Assembly: GCA_040220455.1 (NCBI GenBank) | Contig: JAVJUS010000055.1 | Span: 62,001 to 126,000, forward strand | Reading direction: 5' to 3' | DNA from: JAVJUS01 sp040220455 | GTDB lineage: Bacteria; Pseudomonadota; Alphaproteobacteria; DSM-16000; Inquilinaceae | Length of the DNA: 64,000 nt | Shown here: in pieces, positions 47,768-56,916 of the stretch | Layout: each line of letters starts with the position of its first letter | How positions within the stretch are numbered: position 1 is the first letter of the stretch | Translations under genes and position numbers: made by a program | Notes under the pieces: generated by a model | What the model was told of the DNA's origin: nothing | Database searches by the model: none | Seen by the model: only the letters and a program-made list of their open reading frames with translations

Positions 47768-48484
47768 ATGACCGGGCGCGACGAGATCGATCACGCCTAC
47801 AGCCTCGCCGAAGGCTTCGTCGACACCGGCCGCTACGACGAGGCGGCCCGGCTGATCGCCGGCCTGTTGACGAAGGATCGCGACCCGGATCTGCCGCGGC
47901 TGCGCGATCTGCTCTCGGCCGTCGTCGATGCCTCGGACAACGCCGGCGCGAGGGTGAACCTGGCGCTCGTCCTGATGCACGAGGACGCCGACGCAACGCC
48001 GGAGGAGGTGTCGATCGCCGTCACACTGCTCCAGGAGGCCGCCGACCTCGCGGAGGATCCGAGCTCCGGCCAGGGCAGCCGCACCGTCGCGGCGCTGGCC
48101 CACGGGTTGCTGGGCGACTGCTTCGTCGCCGGGCGGGGCACCGAGGCCGATGCCGGAACGGCGGTCCTGCACTACCGCCGGGCGGCCGAGCAGGGGAACG
48201 GCAAGGCCGCGCTCAACGTCGCGCTCGCGCTCGACGGCGGCGTTCTCGACCAGCCGGTCGACAAGGACGAGGCGGCGCATTTCTACCGCATCGCAGTCGA
48301 GGCCGGGGAGCCGAGGGCGATGACGAATCTGGCCCTGCTCTACATGAGCGACCTGGAGCCGCCGGACGAAGTAACGGTGGTCGACCTGTTGGAGCGCGCC
48401 CGCGACCTGGGCGACGACAACGCCGCAGAGGTGCTCGACCAACTCTATCGCGACACGATCGGCGAGGAGCCGGCGGAGGACTGA
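47768..48484 (+). CDS. Sel1/TPR repeat protein
   Basis: The 238-residue protein has helical repeats: AYSLAEGFVDTGRYDEAARLI (TPR-like), LAHGLLGDCFVAGRGTEADAGTAV, HYRRAAEQGNGKAALNVALAL and DEAAHFYRIAVEAGEPRAMTNLALLYM, the last three fitting Sel1-like units with the A-x-x-x-Y-x-x-A-x-x-G-x-x pattern. It has no signal peptide, so probably a cytoplasmic scaffold. Partners unknown. It is 128 bp after the acyl-CoA dehydrogenase gene; no operon evidence. Confidence 0.78.
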   Translation: MTGRDEIDHAYSLAEGFVDTGRYDEAARLIAGLLTKDRDPDLPRLRDLLSAVVDASDNAGARVNLALVLMHEDADATPEEVSIAVTLLQEAADLAEDPSSGQGSRTVAALAHGLLGDCFVAGRGTEADAGTAVLHYRRAAEQGNGKAALNVALALDGGVLDQPVDKDEAAHFYRIAVEAGEPRAMTNLALLYMSDLEPPDEVTVVDLLERARDLGDDNAAEVLDQLYRDTIGEEPAED

Positions 48485-48511
48485 GGCCCCTCCTCGCCCG
48501 CCGCGACCGGG

Positions 48512-49051
48512 CTACCAGGTGCGGACCGGCCCCGTATCCACGTGGACGAAGTCGGAGCGCGGATAGTAGCCGACGCCGCCGACCTTCGCCGCCACCGCCT
48601 CCTGGCGCACGCCGTGCAGATCCGCGCCTTCGATGCGGAAATCCATGGCCTGGCCGCGCAGGTGATAGCTGTTGCGCGCGACCCCGCTGCTCTGCCGGCG
48701 CAGCATGGCGTTGGTCTTGGGCGAGCGATAGCCGCACACGACCTGAACCTCGCCGCCCGGCGCGCATCGCCGATGAAGCAGATAGACGAGGTCGAGCAGG
48801 TTCGGGTCGATCTCCTTGACCTCACCGGTGCGCCAGTCCCTCAGGAACCGGTCGAGCGCGGCCAGGGCGTCGGGGTCGTACCAGCCGTCGACCCAGTATT
48901 CGACCGTCAGCCGCTCGGTCGTGTTGAGATTGTGGAGCTTGAGCGTGCGGCGGCCCGTATCGGCCAGGAGGTCTCGCGGCATGGCGGCCGTTCCCGCGGC
49001 CGCCCCGGCCGCCGCCAGTGAAGAGACGACGAGACTACGGCGTGTCAGCAC
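48512..49051 (-). CDS. YcbK/DUF882-family peptidoglycan hydrolase-like protein (M15-type)
   Basis: The 179-residue protein has a Tat-like signal (LTRRSLVVSSLAAAG) and a DUF882 domain: KLHNLNTTERLTVEYWVDG, VQVVCGYRSPKTNAML, NSYHLRGQAMDFRIEG and GGVGYYPRSDFVHVDTGPVRTW. The last stretches carry the H-x(6)-D and H-x-D zinc ligands of M15 peptidases. It lies next to an L,D-transpeptidase, as in E. coli, where ycbK is next to ycbB (ldtD), suggesting linked roles in cell-wall remodelling. ATG at 49051. Confidence 0.88.
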   Translation of the reverse strand: MLTRRSLVVSSLAAAGAAAGTAAMPRDLLADTGRRTLKLHNLNTTERLTVEYWVDGWYDPDALAALDRFLRDWRTGEVKEIDPNLLDLVYLLHRRCAPGGEVQVVCGYRSPKTNAMLRRQSSGVARNSYHLRGQAMDFRIEGADLHGVRQEAVAAKVGGVGYYPRSDFVHVDTGPVRTW

Positions 49052-49586
49052 GTCGACCTATCCCCTTGTTTCCACGACTGGACCTTCGGGCCGCCGCGGA
49101 CACGCATATCCGGGACCGGAGCGGCCGTCACCGCCCTGGGCACAAGGAATGCGCGAAACCCCGCCTGCAATGTCGAGTACCGGCACGACGACCCGATCCG
49201 AATGACTCCAGCGCCTCTGGTGCGCCCGCGCAGGACTTCTAGCGGCCGGGGCAATAGCCGACAGCCGTTTCCGTGTCTTCGCGCGGTCGAGGACCCGTCC
49301 CGTCTCCAGAACCGACCGGTTTCGATTGGATCGCGTCCGGCCGTTATGTCGAATTATTCATGAACGATCCGATCGGGCTCATACCAAAGCCGGCGCGCCA
49401 AGCCAAGCGCCCCGGCGCGACGGCCATGCAAAAAGGAATGAAATATCACGGCGCACCCGAGGGTTGTGTCGCGCAGGCCACAGTGTGGAGGCAATTCGGC
49501 AACGCTTCGGCTTCGCCGAGTCGCGCCGCCCGGTTGGCAGGCGGCGCCGCAACTCCGGCCGACCGGCCACGGCGCCGGGCCACGCG
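49052..49586. other. gene-free gap between ldt-like and ycbK-like genes
   Basis: No convincing gene is seen; the open frames present have Ser/Arg-rich, low-complexity translations. The patch at about 49345-49395 (GTCGAATTATTCATGAACG) is clearly AT-richer than the rest and could carry the leftward promoter of the ycbK-like gene. A GCGCCGCC/GGCGGCGC hairpin (about 49524-49549) lies after the ldt stop and could slow read-through, but has no T-run in that direction. Confidence 0.4.
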
Positions 49587-51416
49587 CTATTCCGCGGCGG
49601 CGAGCCGGGTCTCGCGGGCGTCGGCCTGCTCCAGCGCGGCATAGACCGCCGCATCGAGGCCGTAGACGTCCTCGCGGAACTGCATCGAGTCGTCCGCATC
49701 GGTCCAGGCGGTGGCGTAGACGACGTGCAACGGCACGGCCTCGGGCATGTTGATGCGCTTCGTGCGCCAGTGGGACATCACCGGGTCCTCGTCGGCGCCG
49801 TCCCAGTTCGGCGAGCCGTCGAGCACGAAATCCGCCAGCCACATCGGATCGGCGACGCGGATGCAGCCGGAGCTGTACGCCCGACGGCTGCGCGCGAACA
49901 GATGTCGGTCCGGCGTGTCGTGCAGATAGACACTGAAATTGTTCGACATCATGAACTTGACCTTGCCGAGCGCGTTGTTCGGACCCGGGGCCTGGCGGAA
50001 CATGAAGTACCGGATGCCGCGGCCCAGCGCCGCCCAGTCGACGGCGTACGGGTCGATCGTCGGGGCGTTGTTGGTCCAATCCGCGTACACCCGTACGTTC
50101 TTGGCGACGACATAGCCCGGATCGGCGATCAGCTCTGGCAGGAAATCCTTTTCCGCGATGCTGCGCGGCACGGTCCAGGTGGGGTTGAACTCGGTCCAGG
50201 TGAGCGCGCTGGAGAACAGCGGCGTCGGCCGCTTTTCCCGGCCGACGATCACGTCCATGTCGCGCAGGCGCCGCCCGTCCTCGACGACCACGAGTTCGTA
50301 GTCCGGGATGTTGACCCGGATATGCCGCTCGCCGAGCTCATGAGGCGTCCAGCGCCACCGCTCCATCGTCGCGACGACCTGTCGCCGGCGCTCCGCGGCC
50401 GGCACGTTCAGCGCCGCGCGCGTGTTTCGTCCGACGATGCCGTCCACGGCGAGGCCGTGGCGGGACTGGAAGCGTTCGACGGCGCCGGCCAGGGCCGCGT
50501 CGTAGCGCGTCTCGACCTCGCGCAGCCCGTCGAGCGGTGGCTCCGACGCCCGTGGCGGCAGCTCGCCGGTCGCGCGCAGGCGGGCGCGCAGCGCGGCGAC
50601 GGCCGGGTCGCGATCGCCTTCCCGCAACGTCGCGCCGTCGGGCACGCGCGGCCATCCTCCCGCCCGCTCGACAGCGTCCAGGCGATCGAGCAGGTCCGGC
50701 AGGCCCGCATAGGGCACATGGCCCGGAGCATGGCCCATCAGCCGCGCCCCGGGATCGGTCGACAGGGCGATCCGCGCCGCGGCCGCCTGTCGATCGAAGG
50801 CGCGGTCGGGATAGTCGATTTCGGCATCGATGTCGGAGGGATCGATCCGGCCGGTCGCCAGATGATCGGCCAGATCCATGACCGCCGCACTGGTCAGCAG
50901 TTCGAGCGCGACCTCGGCCTCGGGCGGTCGCGGCGCGGGCACGCGCAGCAGTTCGGCGATCACGGCCGCGTGGTAGGTGGCGGGCGACAGGCCGTGGCGA
51001 TCCGACCCGTTCAAGGCGTCGGCGACGGCACGAATGTTCGCGAGCCCGTCCGGCACCGTCACGACGCCCGTGACCGAGGCCGGCGGGGTCTCCGCCGGGG
51101 CGCGAGCCTCCTCCCCCAGCCACAACGGCGCGTAGCCGCGCGGTTCGTAGAGCCGACGCAAGGCCGTGCGGTCGAGGGTGACGACACCGAGCCCGGCCGT
51201 CTCCTCGCCGGACAGCCTGAGCGCCCCGTCGCCGACCGACAGCCGGTCGGCGATGGCGACCGCCCGTGGGTCGGGCGCCAGGGTCGCGGCGGCGGGCCCG
51301 GCCATCGCCCGGGCAGTCGTCGCCTCCGCGGGGCCGCCGGACCGGCCCTGGGCGGCGGCTTCGGCCGCGCCGAACAGGAGGCTCGCGGAAAGAAAGCCCG
51401 TCAGCAGTCGTCGCAT
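49587..51416 (-). CDS. L,D-transpeptidase (YcbB/LdtD type)
   Basis: The 609-residue envelope enzyme makes 3-3 peptidoglycan cross-links. After a signal peptide (RRLLTGFLSASLLFGAAEAAAQG), an N-terminal catalytic scaffold domain is followed by a peptidoglycan-binding segment with VERFQSRHGLAVDGIVGRNT, then the YkuD domain: NIPDYELVVVEDGRRLRDMDVIVGR, a HDTP histidine and the SSGCIRV nucleophile Cys518. The lid-like region and length fit the YcbB class. ATG at 51416 starts the signal peptide. Divergent from the YjbH-like gene. Confidence 0.92.
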   Translation of the reverse strand: MRRLLTGFLSASLLFGAAEAAAQGRSGGPAEATTARAMAGPAAATLAPDPRAVAIADRLSVGDGALRLSGEETAGLGVVTLDRTALRRLYEPRGYAPLWLGEEARAPAETPPASVTGVVTVPDGLANIRAVADALNGSDRHGLSPATYHAAVIAELLRVPAPRPPEAEVALELLTSAAVMDLADHLATGRIDPSDIDAEIDYPDRAFDRQAAAARIALSTDPGARLMGHAPGHVPYAGLPDLLDRLDAVERAGGWPRVPDGATLREGDRDPAVAALRARLRATGELPPRASEPPLDGLREVETRYDAALAGAVERFQSRHGLAVDGIVGRNTRAALNVPAAERRRQVVATMERWRWTPHELGERHIRVNIPDYELVVVEDGRRLRDMDVIVGREKRPTPLFSSALTWTEFNPTWTVPRSIAEKDFLPELIADPGYVVAKNVRVYADWTNNAPTIDPYAVDWAALGRGIRYFMFRQAPGPNNALGKVKFMMSNNFSVYLHDTPDRHLFARSRRAYSSGCIRVADPMWLADFVLDGSPNWDGADEDPVMSHWRTKRINMPEAVPLHVVYATAWTDADDSMQFREDVYGLDAAVYAALEQADARETRLAAAE

Positions 51417-51660
51417 TCCGATCTCCGATCGCCGCCCCGGCATCATCGGGCCGGGGCTCGCCACGCGCCGCGCGGCGGGAGCGCATACGTTACCTCTACC
51501 AGTGACTCTACATCTTGGCCGAATAACGAATGCTTGAAACCCGCGGCCCGCGAAATCGGTTCCCACCAGCCGCTCATACGTCCGAATTCTGTTTTAGCGT
51601 GCATTTAGTGTCACACGATGATACCGGACGGCGATGGCGGGTGGAGCGACGAGTGGAAGC

Positions 51661-53619
51661 ATGCGGGCCCGGGCGATGGTCGTCGTCCTCGTCATATCCG
51701 CGCTCGTCTTCGGGCTCGTCTTCGGGCCAGGGGTCGGCCGGCGGGCCGAGGCGGCCGAGATGGCGCCTCTCGCAGCGATGAATGCGGGCGCCGGCATCGG
51801 CGTTCCCTCGGCCAGGCTGCCGCCAAGCGGCACGGTCGGCACGACGGTGACGGAGTATCTCGACGGCGGACGGGCGCTCGGCCTCGCCCTGTCACTCGAC
51901 GATCGCCTGTCGCTGTCGGTCGACCTGGACAGCGGGGAGCCCGGCCGCTTCCCTCGCCCCCTGCCCACCGCCGACCTGCGCCTCGGCCTTGGCGGGCAGA
52001 CACGGTGGATTCCGGCACTGGCGGCGGGAATCCGGGCCGAGGCCACCGCCTCCCACCCCGAGGCCTATCTCGCCGCGTCCCGAACCGTCGGCCGGTTCGA
52101 TCTCCATGCCGGTCTGCGCCGCCCGATCGACGACGGGGCGGCAAGCGCCCCCTGGCGCGGACTACGGGCGTTCGGGGCGATCGACATGGCCCTGCCGACC
52201 CGCTGGCCGCTCTGGGTGTACGCGAGCCGGCCGCCCGACCCGAGGCCGGAGGCCTCGCTCCCGGTCGATCTAGGCCTGATCTGGCGGGCCCGCCGCTGGC
52301 TCGACCTGGAGGCCGGGCTGGAGGGCGGGGATCGAGCGTTCCTGCGCGGCGTGCTCACTTATCGCGCCGATGACTGGCGCGTGGTCGAACCCGACCCACC
52401 ACCGCCCCGGGCCGGCCCGGGACCGATCGGCCGCGCCGAGCGCGCGCCGGCGTCCGACGCGATGCTGGTCGATGTCGCGCGCGACGCCGGCCTGCCCGTT
52501 GCCGGCATCGAGCGCATCGCCGCGAGGCTGATCGTCCGCCTCGATAGTCCCGACGGCGTACCGGTGGCCCGGACCCTGGGGCGCGCGGCGCGGCTGATGG
52601 CCCGCCACGCGCCGGCCGGCGTCGAGCGGTTCGAGATGATCCCCGCCCGCGGCGGCCTGCCCGGGACGGCCGTCACGCTCTACCGCCGCGACGTGGTCCT
52701 CGGCGCCGAGGGGCGCCTGGGGCCGGAGGAGATGTGGCGCCGGGCCCGGCCGCGGCCGGCTCCGCTCGACGGCCCGCTGCCGCAACCGGCCGGCCGCCGC
52801 TGGTGGCTGACCCTGTCGCCGCGGTACGAGTTCGACGCGACCGCGCCGGAGGACGGCCGGCTCGAACGCTGGACGATCGGCTTCGACGGCCGGCTCCGCC
52901 CCACGGCGCGCACGCTCGTCGGCGCGGATCTGCGGCTGCGCCTCCACGACACCCTGCCCTTCCTGCGGTTCGCCCGGGCCACCCCGCCGGTGCGCAGCGA
53001 CCCCTGGGCGCCGGTCGCGGGCGGAACGCTGGAGCGGGCATTCGCGGCGGCGCTGGTCCGTCCCGTGCCCGGCGTCGCAATCGCCGGGACCGCCGGGCTG
53101 CTCGAGCGCGATTACGCCGGCGCCGCGGTCTCGGCCCTCTGGCGGCCGTTCGCCAGTCGCTGGGCCGTCGAGGCGGAGGCGACGGCCGGTCGGTTGCGCC
53201 TGCCGGTCCAGGGTCTCGCCTTCACGCCGGAAACGACCTGGACCGCCCGGACAGGGCTGCGATGGTCGGTGCCCGGTACCCGGATCGAGGCCACGGCGGG
53301 CGTCGACCGCTTCCTGGCGGGCGACACCGGCTTCGACATCGGACTCCAGCGCCGCTTCGACAACGGGGTCGCCATCACGGCGGACGTCACGGTCAGCCGG
53401 GATCCGCAAGGCATCGATCCCGCCGTGGCCGGCATGCTGAGGGTGCGGGTACCGCTGGTGAGCGGGCTGCGCAACGCCGAGGCGGCGGCGGAACTCGCGA
53501 TCGGACCGATGCTGCGCGACGCTGGACAACGCCCGCGCCTGCCGGTCGACCTCGCCGCGATCACCGAGCCGATCGGATTCGCCGGCCTGGCCGGGGGATG
53601 GCGCACCCTCTTCGAGTGA
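51661..53619 (+). CDS. YjbH-like outer-membrane beta-barrel protein (exopolysaccharide-associated)
   Basis: The 652-residue protein has a signal peptide (RARAMVVVLVISALVFGLVFG) and then GAGIGVPSARLPPSGTVGTTVT, matching the YjbH start, and repeated amphipathic strands ending in aromatic residues with RDAGQRPRLPVDLA near the C-terminus. YjbH proteins accompany exopolysaccharide export genes (group 4 capsule/yjbEFGH), but none are in this window, so the assignment rests on sequence layout only. The start could be ATG 51634; 51661 is preferred because it begins with the positively charged signal-peptide n-region. Confidence 0.6.
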   Translation: MRARAMVVVLVISALVFGLVFGPGVGRRAEAAEMAPLAAMNAGAGIGVPSARLPPSGTVGTTVTEYLDGGRALGLALSLDDRLSLSVDLDSGEPGRFPRPLPTADLRLGLGGQTRWIPALAAGIRAEATASHPEAYLAASRTVGRFDLHAGLRRPIDDGAASAPWRGLRAFGAIDMALPTRWPLWVYASRPPDPRPEASLPVDLGLIWRARRWLDLEAGLEGGDRAFLRGVLTYRADDWRVVEPDPPPPRAGPGPIGRAERAPASDAMLVDVARDAGLPVAGIERIAARLIVRLDSPDGVPVARTLGRAARLMARHAPAGVERFEMIPARGGLPGTAVTLYRRDVVLGAEGRLGPEEMWRRARPRPAPLDGPLPQPAGRRWWLTLSPRYEFDATAPEDGRLERWTIGFDGRLRPTARTLVGADLRLRLHDTLPFLRFARATPPVRSDPWAPVAGGTLERAFAAALVRPVPGVAIAGTAGLLERDYAGAAVSALWRPFASRWAVEAEATAGRLRLPVQGLAFTPETTWTARTGLRWSVPGTRIEATAGVDRFLAGDTGFDIGLQRRFDNGVAITADVTVSRDPQGIDPAVAGMLRVRVPLVSGLRNAEAAAELAIGPMLRDAGQRPRLPVDLAAITEPIGFAGLAGGWRTLFE

Positions 53620-53716
53620 GGCGCCGGCTGACGGATCCGCGTCCTGTGCCCGGCCCGGCGCGGTGGGAGGCGGAGCGCGAGACGCGGCTCGTCAAACCGG
53701 GTCAACCGGATACGAC

Positions 53717-53743
53717 GGAGCCGGCGGCACGCCGCCGGCTCCC
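53717..53743. terminator. bidirectional hairpin between YjbH-like and cold-shock genes
   Basis: GGAGCCGGCGGC and GCCGCCGGCTCC are a perfect 12-bp stem separated by AC. The two genes converge on this site. There is no obvious T-run on either side, so it may be a palindrome that stalls transcription without being a classical terminator. Confidence 0.5.
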
Positions 53744-53801
53744 ATATATCGAGGTTCCCGCGCGTCCGGGCCGTTTCCCGCGCCGGCGCGGGATCGTCGC
53801 C

Positions 53802-54326
53802 TCAGACGAGCTCGATCGACTGGGCCATCGGGCCCTTGTGGCCCATGCGAATGGCGACGCGAACACGCTGGTTGGACTCCAGCGCCCCGAGCCCCGCCCG
53901 CTCCAGCGTGGCGGCCGAGAAGAACACGTCCCGCCCGCCATCGTCGGGAAGAATGAAGCCGAAGCCCTTCTGCGCGTTGAAGAACTTCACCGTTCCCTCG
54001 AGCGTGCTCTCGACTCCGCCGCCGAAGTCGGCGCCAGGCCCACCGCCGAAGCCGGCGGCGCCGCCGCCCTCGCCCTCGGTCACGCTGTGGATGGCGAGAA
54101 CCTGCGGGCCCCGCTGACCCTCGCCGATGTCGCAGACCAGCGACGCCCCTTCCGAGACGGCCCGATGCCCCGAGCGCTCGAGCACCGAAGCATGGAGGAA
54201 GGCGTCCGGGGCGCCATCCTCGAGGCGCACGAAGCCGAAGCCTTTCGTCGGATTGAACCACTTGACCACGGCAGTGACCTCGGTCTGCGTCGGCTCGACC
54301 GGGGCACGGAAACGAGAGGTCTTCAT
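53802..54326 (-). CDS. double cold-shock-domain protein
   Basis: The 174-residue protein holds two CSDs: the first with TAVVKWFNPTKGFGFVRLED and DAFLHASVLERSG, the second with GTVKFFNAQKGFGFILPDD and RDVFFSAATLERAG. The linker is Gly-rich (EGEGGGAAGFGGGPGADFGG). The RNP1 (KGFGFV/I) and RNP2 (DVFFSA) motifs bind single-stranded nucleic acid. Two-CSD proteins are typical of alphaproteobacteria and usually act as RNA chaperones in cold or stationary phase. ATG at 54326 starts just before the first domain. Confidence 0.93.
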   Translation of the reverse strand: MKTSRFRAPVEPTQTEVTAVVKWFNPTKGFGFVRLEDGAPDAFLHASVLERSGHRAVSEGASLVCDIGEGQRGPQVLAIHSVTEGEGGGAAGFGGGPGADFGGGVESTLEGTVKFFNAQKGFGFILPDDGGRDVFFSAATLERAGLGALESNQRVRVAIRMGHKGPMAQSIELV

Positions 54327-54635
54327 CGCGTACGAATTCCTAATGACGTCAATAACTTCGCGTGTCCGACGGACCCCCGTGCCGTGGACCTGCGGGGAGT
54401 CCGTTTCGCGCCCATGACGGAAGCCTGGGCTCCCGCGCGGCCGCCTCCTTGGCATCACGGACGGACGGAACCGGAAGGGCGGGGCCTCCATGTGTCTCCG
54501 TCCCGGACCCGTGGGTCTCAGGATGCAGGCAGTATGACAGGTTTGGGCGCGTAGTCCAGTAGCCGGAAGGCCTTCAACGAAAACGTCATTCGGCCTTTTG
54601 GCGGCATCCGGAGGGGTGGCCGTCGCGCCCCTTCC
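54327..54635. other. upstream region of cold-shock gene and 3' flank of aquaporin gene
   Basis: A 309-bp gap with no supported gene. The leftward leader of the cold-shock gene contains ATTGACGTCATTAGGA just ahead of the start and an AT-richer CCTGTCATACTG patch near 54530-54545, compatible with a long 5' UTR, common in cold-shock genes. No terminator for the aquaporin gene is clear. Confidence 0.35.
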
Positions 54636-55346
54636 CTACTCCGCCGGTTGGCCGGCGAGCTTGGCCTGACGAACCGGGCGGACGCGTGGCGCGAGGAGCC
54701 AGCCCATCAACGCGGTCGCCAGCACCGCACCGGCCGCCTGCGCGACCACGAATCCCGGCACGTCGAGCGGTCGGATGCCGGAGAACGTGTCGGTCAGGGC
54801 CCGCCCGACCGTCACCGCCGGGTTGGCGAAGGAGGTCGAGGCCGTGAACCAGTAGCCCGCGGTGATGAAAAGCCCGACCGCGTAGGGCACCGCCTCGCGG
54901 CGAAAGCGCAGGCAGCCCAGGATCGTGGCGACCAGCCCGAACGTCGCGACACCCTCCGCGAACCACTGTCCGCCGCCCGTGCGCACGGTCGTCGAGGGGG
55001 TGAACACCGCCGCCTCGAACATCAGGTGGGCCGCCGCGACGCCGGCGAGCGCCCCGATCGCCTGCGCCGCGACATACGCCGCCGCGTCGGCCCCCGCGAT
55101 CTCCCGACGGATCAGGAAGGCGAGCGTCACGGCCGGATTGAAATGCGCGCCCGAAACCGGGCCGAAGATCAGGATCAGAACGACCAGGATCGCCCCGGTG
55201 GCGATGGTGTTGCCGAGCAGCGCGAGGCCCGTCACCCCGGCCGCGAGCTCCACGCCCATGATGCCGGAGCCGACCACGGTCGCCAGCAGCAGCGCCGTGC
55301 CCAGCATCTCGGCGACCAGGCGCCGGAGAAGATCGTAGTCGGTCAT
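54636..55346 (-). CDS. MIP-family aquaporin/glycerol channel
   Basis: The 236-residue protein has six helices and two NPA boxes, HFNPAVTLAFL and ANPAVTVGRAL. The selectivity region near FTASTSFANPA and the Gly-rich GLALLGNTIATGAIL segment suggest an AqpZ/AqpS-like channel. Related alphaproteobacterial channels lie in arsenic-resistance clusters and export methylated or trivalent arsenicals, but no ars gene lies in this window, so that is only a possibility. ATG at 55346 matches the family start (TDYDLLRRLVAEMLGTA). Confidence 0.86.
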   Translation of the reverse strand: MTDYDLLRRLVAEMLGTALLLATVVGSGIMGVELAAGVTGLALLGNTIATGAILVVLILIFGPVSGAHFNPAVTLAFLIRREIAGADAAAYVAAQAIGALAGVAAAHLMFEAAVFTPSTTVRTGGGQWFAEGVATFGLVATILGCLRFRREAVPYAVGLFITAGYWFTASTSFANPAVTVGRALTDTFSGIRPLDVPGFVVAQAAGAVLATALMGWLLAPRVRPVRQAKLAGQPAE

Positions 55347-55400
55347 GGGGATCGGCCTCGTGGGCTCGCCGCGCGGGCGGGCGCATTCGGGATGGCGCAT

Positions 55401-55430
55401 ACATTTTGATGCTTATGGAAATATCGATAT
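55401..55430 (-). promoter_or_regulatory. AT-rich palindrome upstream of the aquaporin gene
   Basis: An AT-rich stretch in an otherwise GC-rich gap contains the palindrome ATATCGATAT (55421-55430), 75 bp before the aquaporin start. Leftward it reads ATATCGATATTTCCATAAGC. It resembles an operator for a helix-turn-helix regulator, for example ArsR-type, but this cannot be shown from here. Confidence 0.35.
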
Positions 55431-55532
55431 AGCGATGCGCGCCGCCCGGGTCAACCCATTCCCGCGTATGCGGACGCGGCCGGCCGCGAACGACGGATCG
55501 CCGCCGGCAACCCTTCAAGGCCGCGCGCGCCG

Positions 55533-56642
55533 TCAGTCGGAAGCCCCGTCCCCCTCGGCCGGGCGCGCGCCTTCCCCGGCGATGCGGCCGTCCTGGGACA
55601 GCAGGATCGCGACGGGCCGCGTGACCTCGAACCGGGCGAAGATGATGAGCAGGACGACGGTCATGGGCACGCAGAGCAGCGCGCCGACGATGCCCCACAG
55701 GCTGCCCCACACGGACAGGGACAGCAGGACGACGAGCGGGCTGAGATTGAGCGACCGGCCCATCAGCCGCGGCTCGACGAAGCTGCCGACGACCACCTGG
55801 ACCGCCGTCAGCGCGACCAGCGCAGTCAGGAACGGCCCCGGCGCGGCGAACTGCACGGCAGCGAGCACCGTGGGGAACAGCACGCCCACGAACGAGCCGA
55901 TATAGGGCACGAAGTTGAGCAGGAAGATCAGCACCGCCCAGAAGCCCGCGAAATCGATGCCGATCAGGATCATGACGATCCAGCTCCCGGCGCCGACCAG
56001 CAGGCTGACCGTCGCCTTGAGCACGAGGTAGCGCCCGACCCGGTCGTTGATCTCGTGCAGGGTCGCGGCGATGCGCTCGGCGCCGGCCTCGTCGTCGGCC
56101 AGCCGGGTCAGCTTGCGCGCGAAGGTGCGCTGCTCCAGCAGCAGAAAGGCCATGTAGGTCAGGACGATGACCACCGTCCCGAAGCCTGTCGTCACCTGGG
56201 TCAGCACGCCGCGAACCAGGCCCTGCAGGCTGATGCCGCGGAAGATCTCGTCGCGGATCGAGGCGAGGGTCGGCGGCTCCTCGATCCCGAATCGCTCGTA
56301 GAGCGACAGGAGCACGCCCTCGAGATTGCTCTGATAGGTGGGCAGCGCGGCGACCACGTTGCCGATATTCACCGTCACCAGCCGGGCCAGCCCCCAGATC
56401 ACGACCGCCACGATCGCCAGCGCGATGACGTAGCGAAGCCAGCCCGGCAACCGGGGGCCGAGCGGGCGGATCGAGCCGATCCAGATCGCCAGCTCCGTCA
56501 GGACGAAGGCGAGCAGCAGCGCCATCACCAGCGGCAGCAGGATCGGCCGGCCGACCCAGAGCACCCAGCCGAGCATGATCGCCAGCGCGACGATCGCCGC
56601 CAGGCGCAGGACGGGGATCTGCGGGTCCTTGAACTCGGGCAT
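55533..56642 (-). CDS. AI-2E family transporter (PerM/TqsA-like)
   Basis: The 369-residue membrane protein has roughly eight helices: PVLRLAAIVALAIMLGWVLWVG, RPILLPLVMALLLAFVLTELA, and a C-terminal half with GFWAVLIFLLNFVPYIGSFVG, then VGSFVEPRLMGRSLNLSPLVVLLSL, which is the family hallmark. Members are best known from TqsA, linked to autoinducer-2 export, but most have unknown substrates. The C-terminal ~15 residues are acidic. ATG at 56642; a 7-bp tandem repeat lies just upstream. Confidence 0.88.
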   Translation of the reverse strand: MPEFKDPQIPVLRLAAIVALAIMLGWVLWVGRPILLPLVMALLLAFVLTELAIWIGSIRPLGPRLPGWLRYVIALAIVAVVIWGLARLVTVNIGNVVAALPTYQSNLEGVLLSLYERFGIEEPPTLASIRDEIFRGISLQGLVRGVLTQVTTGFGTVVIVLTYMAFLLLEQRTFARKLTRLADDEAGAERIAATLHEINDRVGRYLVLKATVSLLVGAGSWIVMILIGIDFAGFWAVLIFLLNFVPYIGSFVGVLFPTVLAAVQFAAPGPFLTALVALTAVQVVVGSFVEPRLMGRSLNLSPLVVLLSLSVWGSLWGIVGALLCVPMTVVLLIIFARFEVTRPVAILLSQDGRIAGEGARPAEGDGASD

Positions 56643-56664
56643 GCGACGGGACTCGGGCGGGACG

Positions 56665-56692
56665 GGAGGACGGAGGACGGAGGACGGAGGAC
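56665..56692. repeat. 7-bp tandem repeat upstream of AI-2E transporter gene
   Basis: The unit GGAGGAC occurs four times in direct succession, starting 23 bp upstream of the transporter start (leftward). A count change of one unit would alter leader spacing but not the reading frame. Confidence 0.75.
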
Positions 56693-56916
56693 GCGACTCC
56701 GGGCGGGCGACGCGGCACCGCCGGCGCGCCGGGGACTGTAGTCGGTTTCGCGGCGCCGGTCAGCGGGCATGCCGGCGCCGATCGGCGCGGGCTTCCCTCG
56801 GTACGCGCAAAGGGCGTGATCAAGGGAATCGCTTTCGCGCGTCGCCACCGGCATTGTTGCCGCCGGTCGCGGCCCGCCGCGCTTCGAGACGCCATGAACC
56901 AGGGAGACCACGGGCG

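Noticed and set aside
49273..49644. Open frame of ~120 codons in the ldt/ycbK gap
   Set aside because: It overlaps the 3' end of the transpeptidase gene on the other strand, and its translation is Ala/Ser/Arg-rich with no motif.
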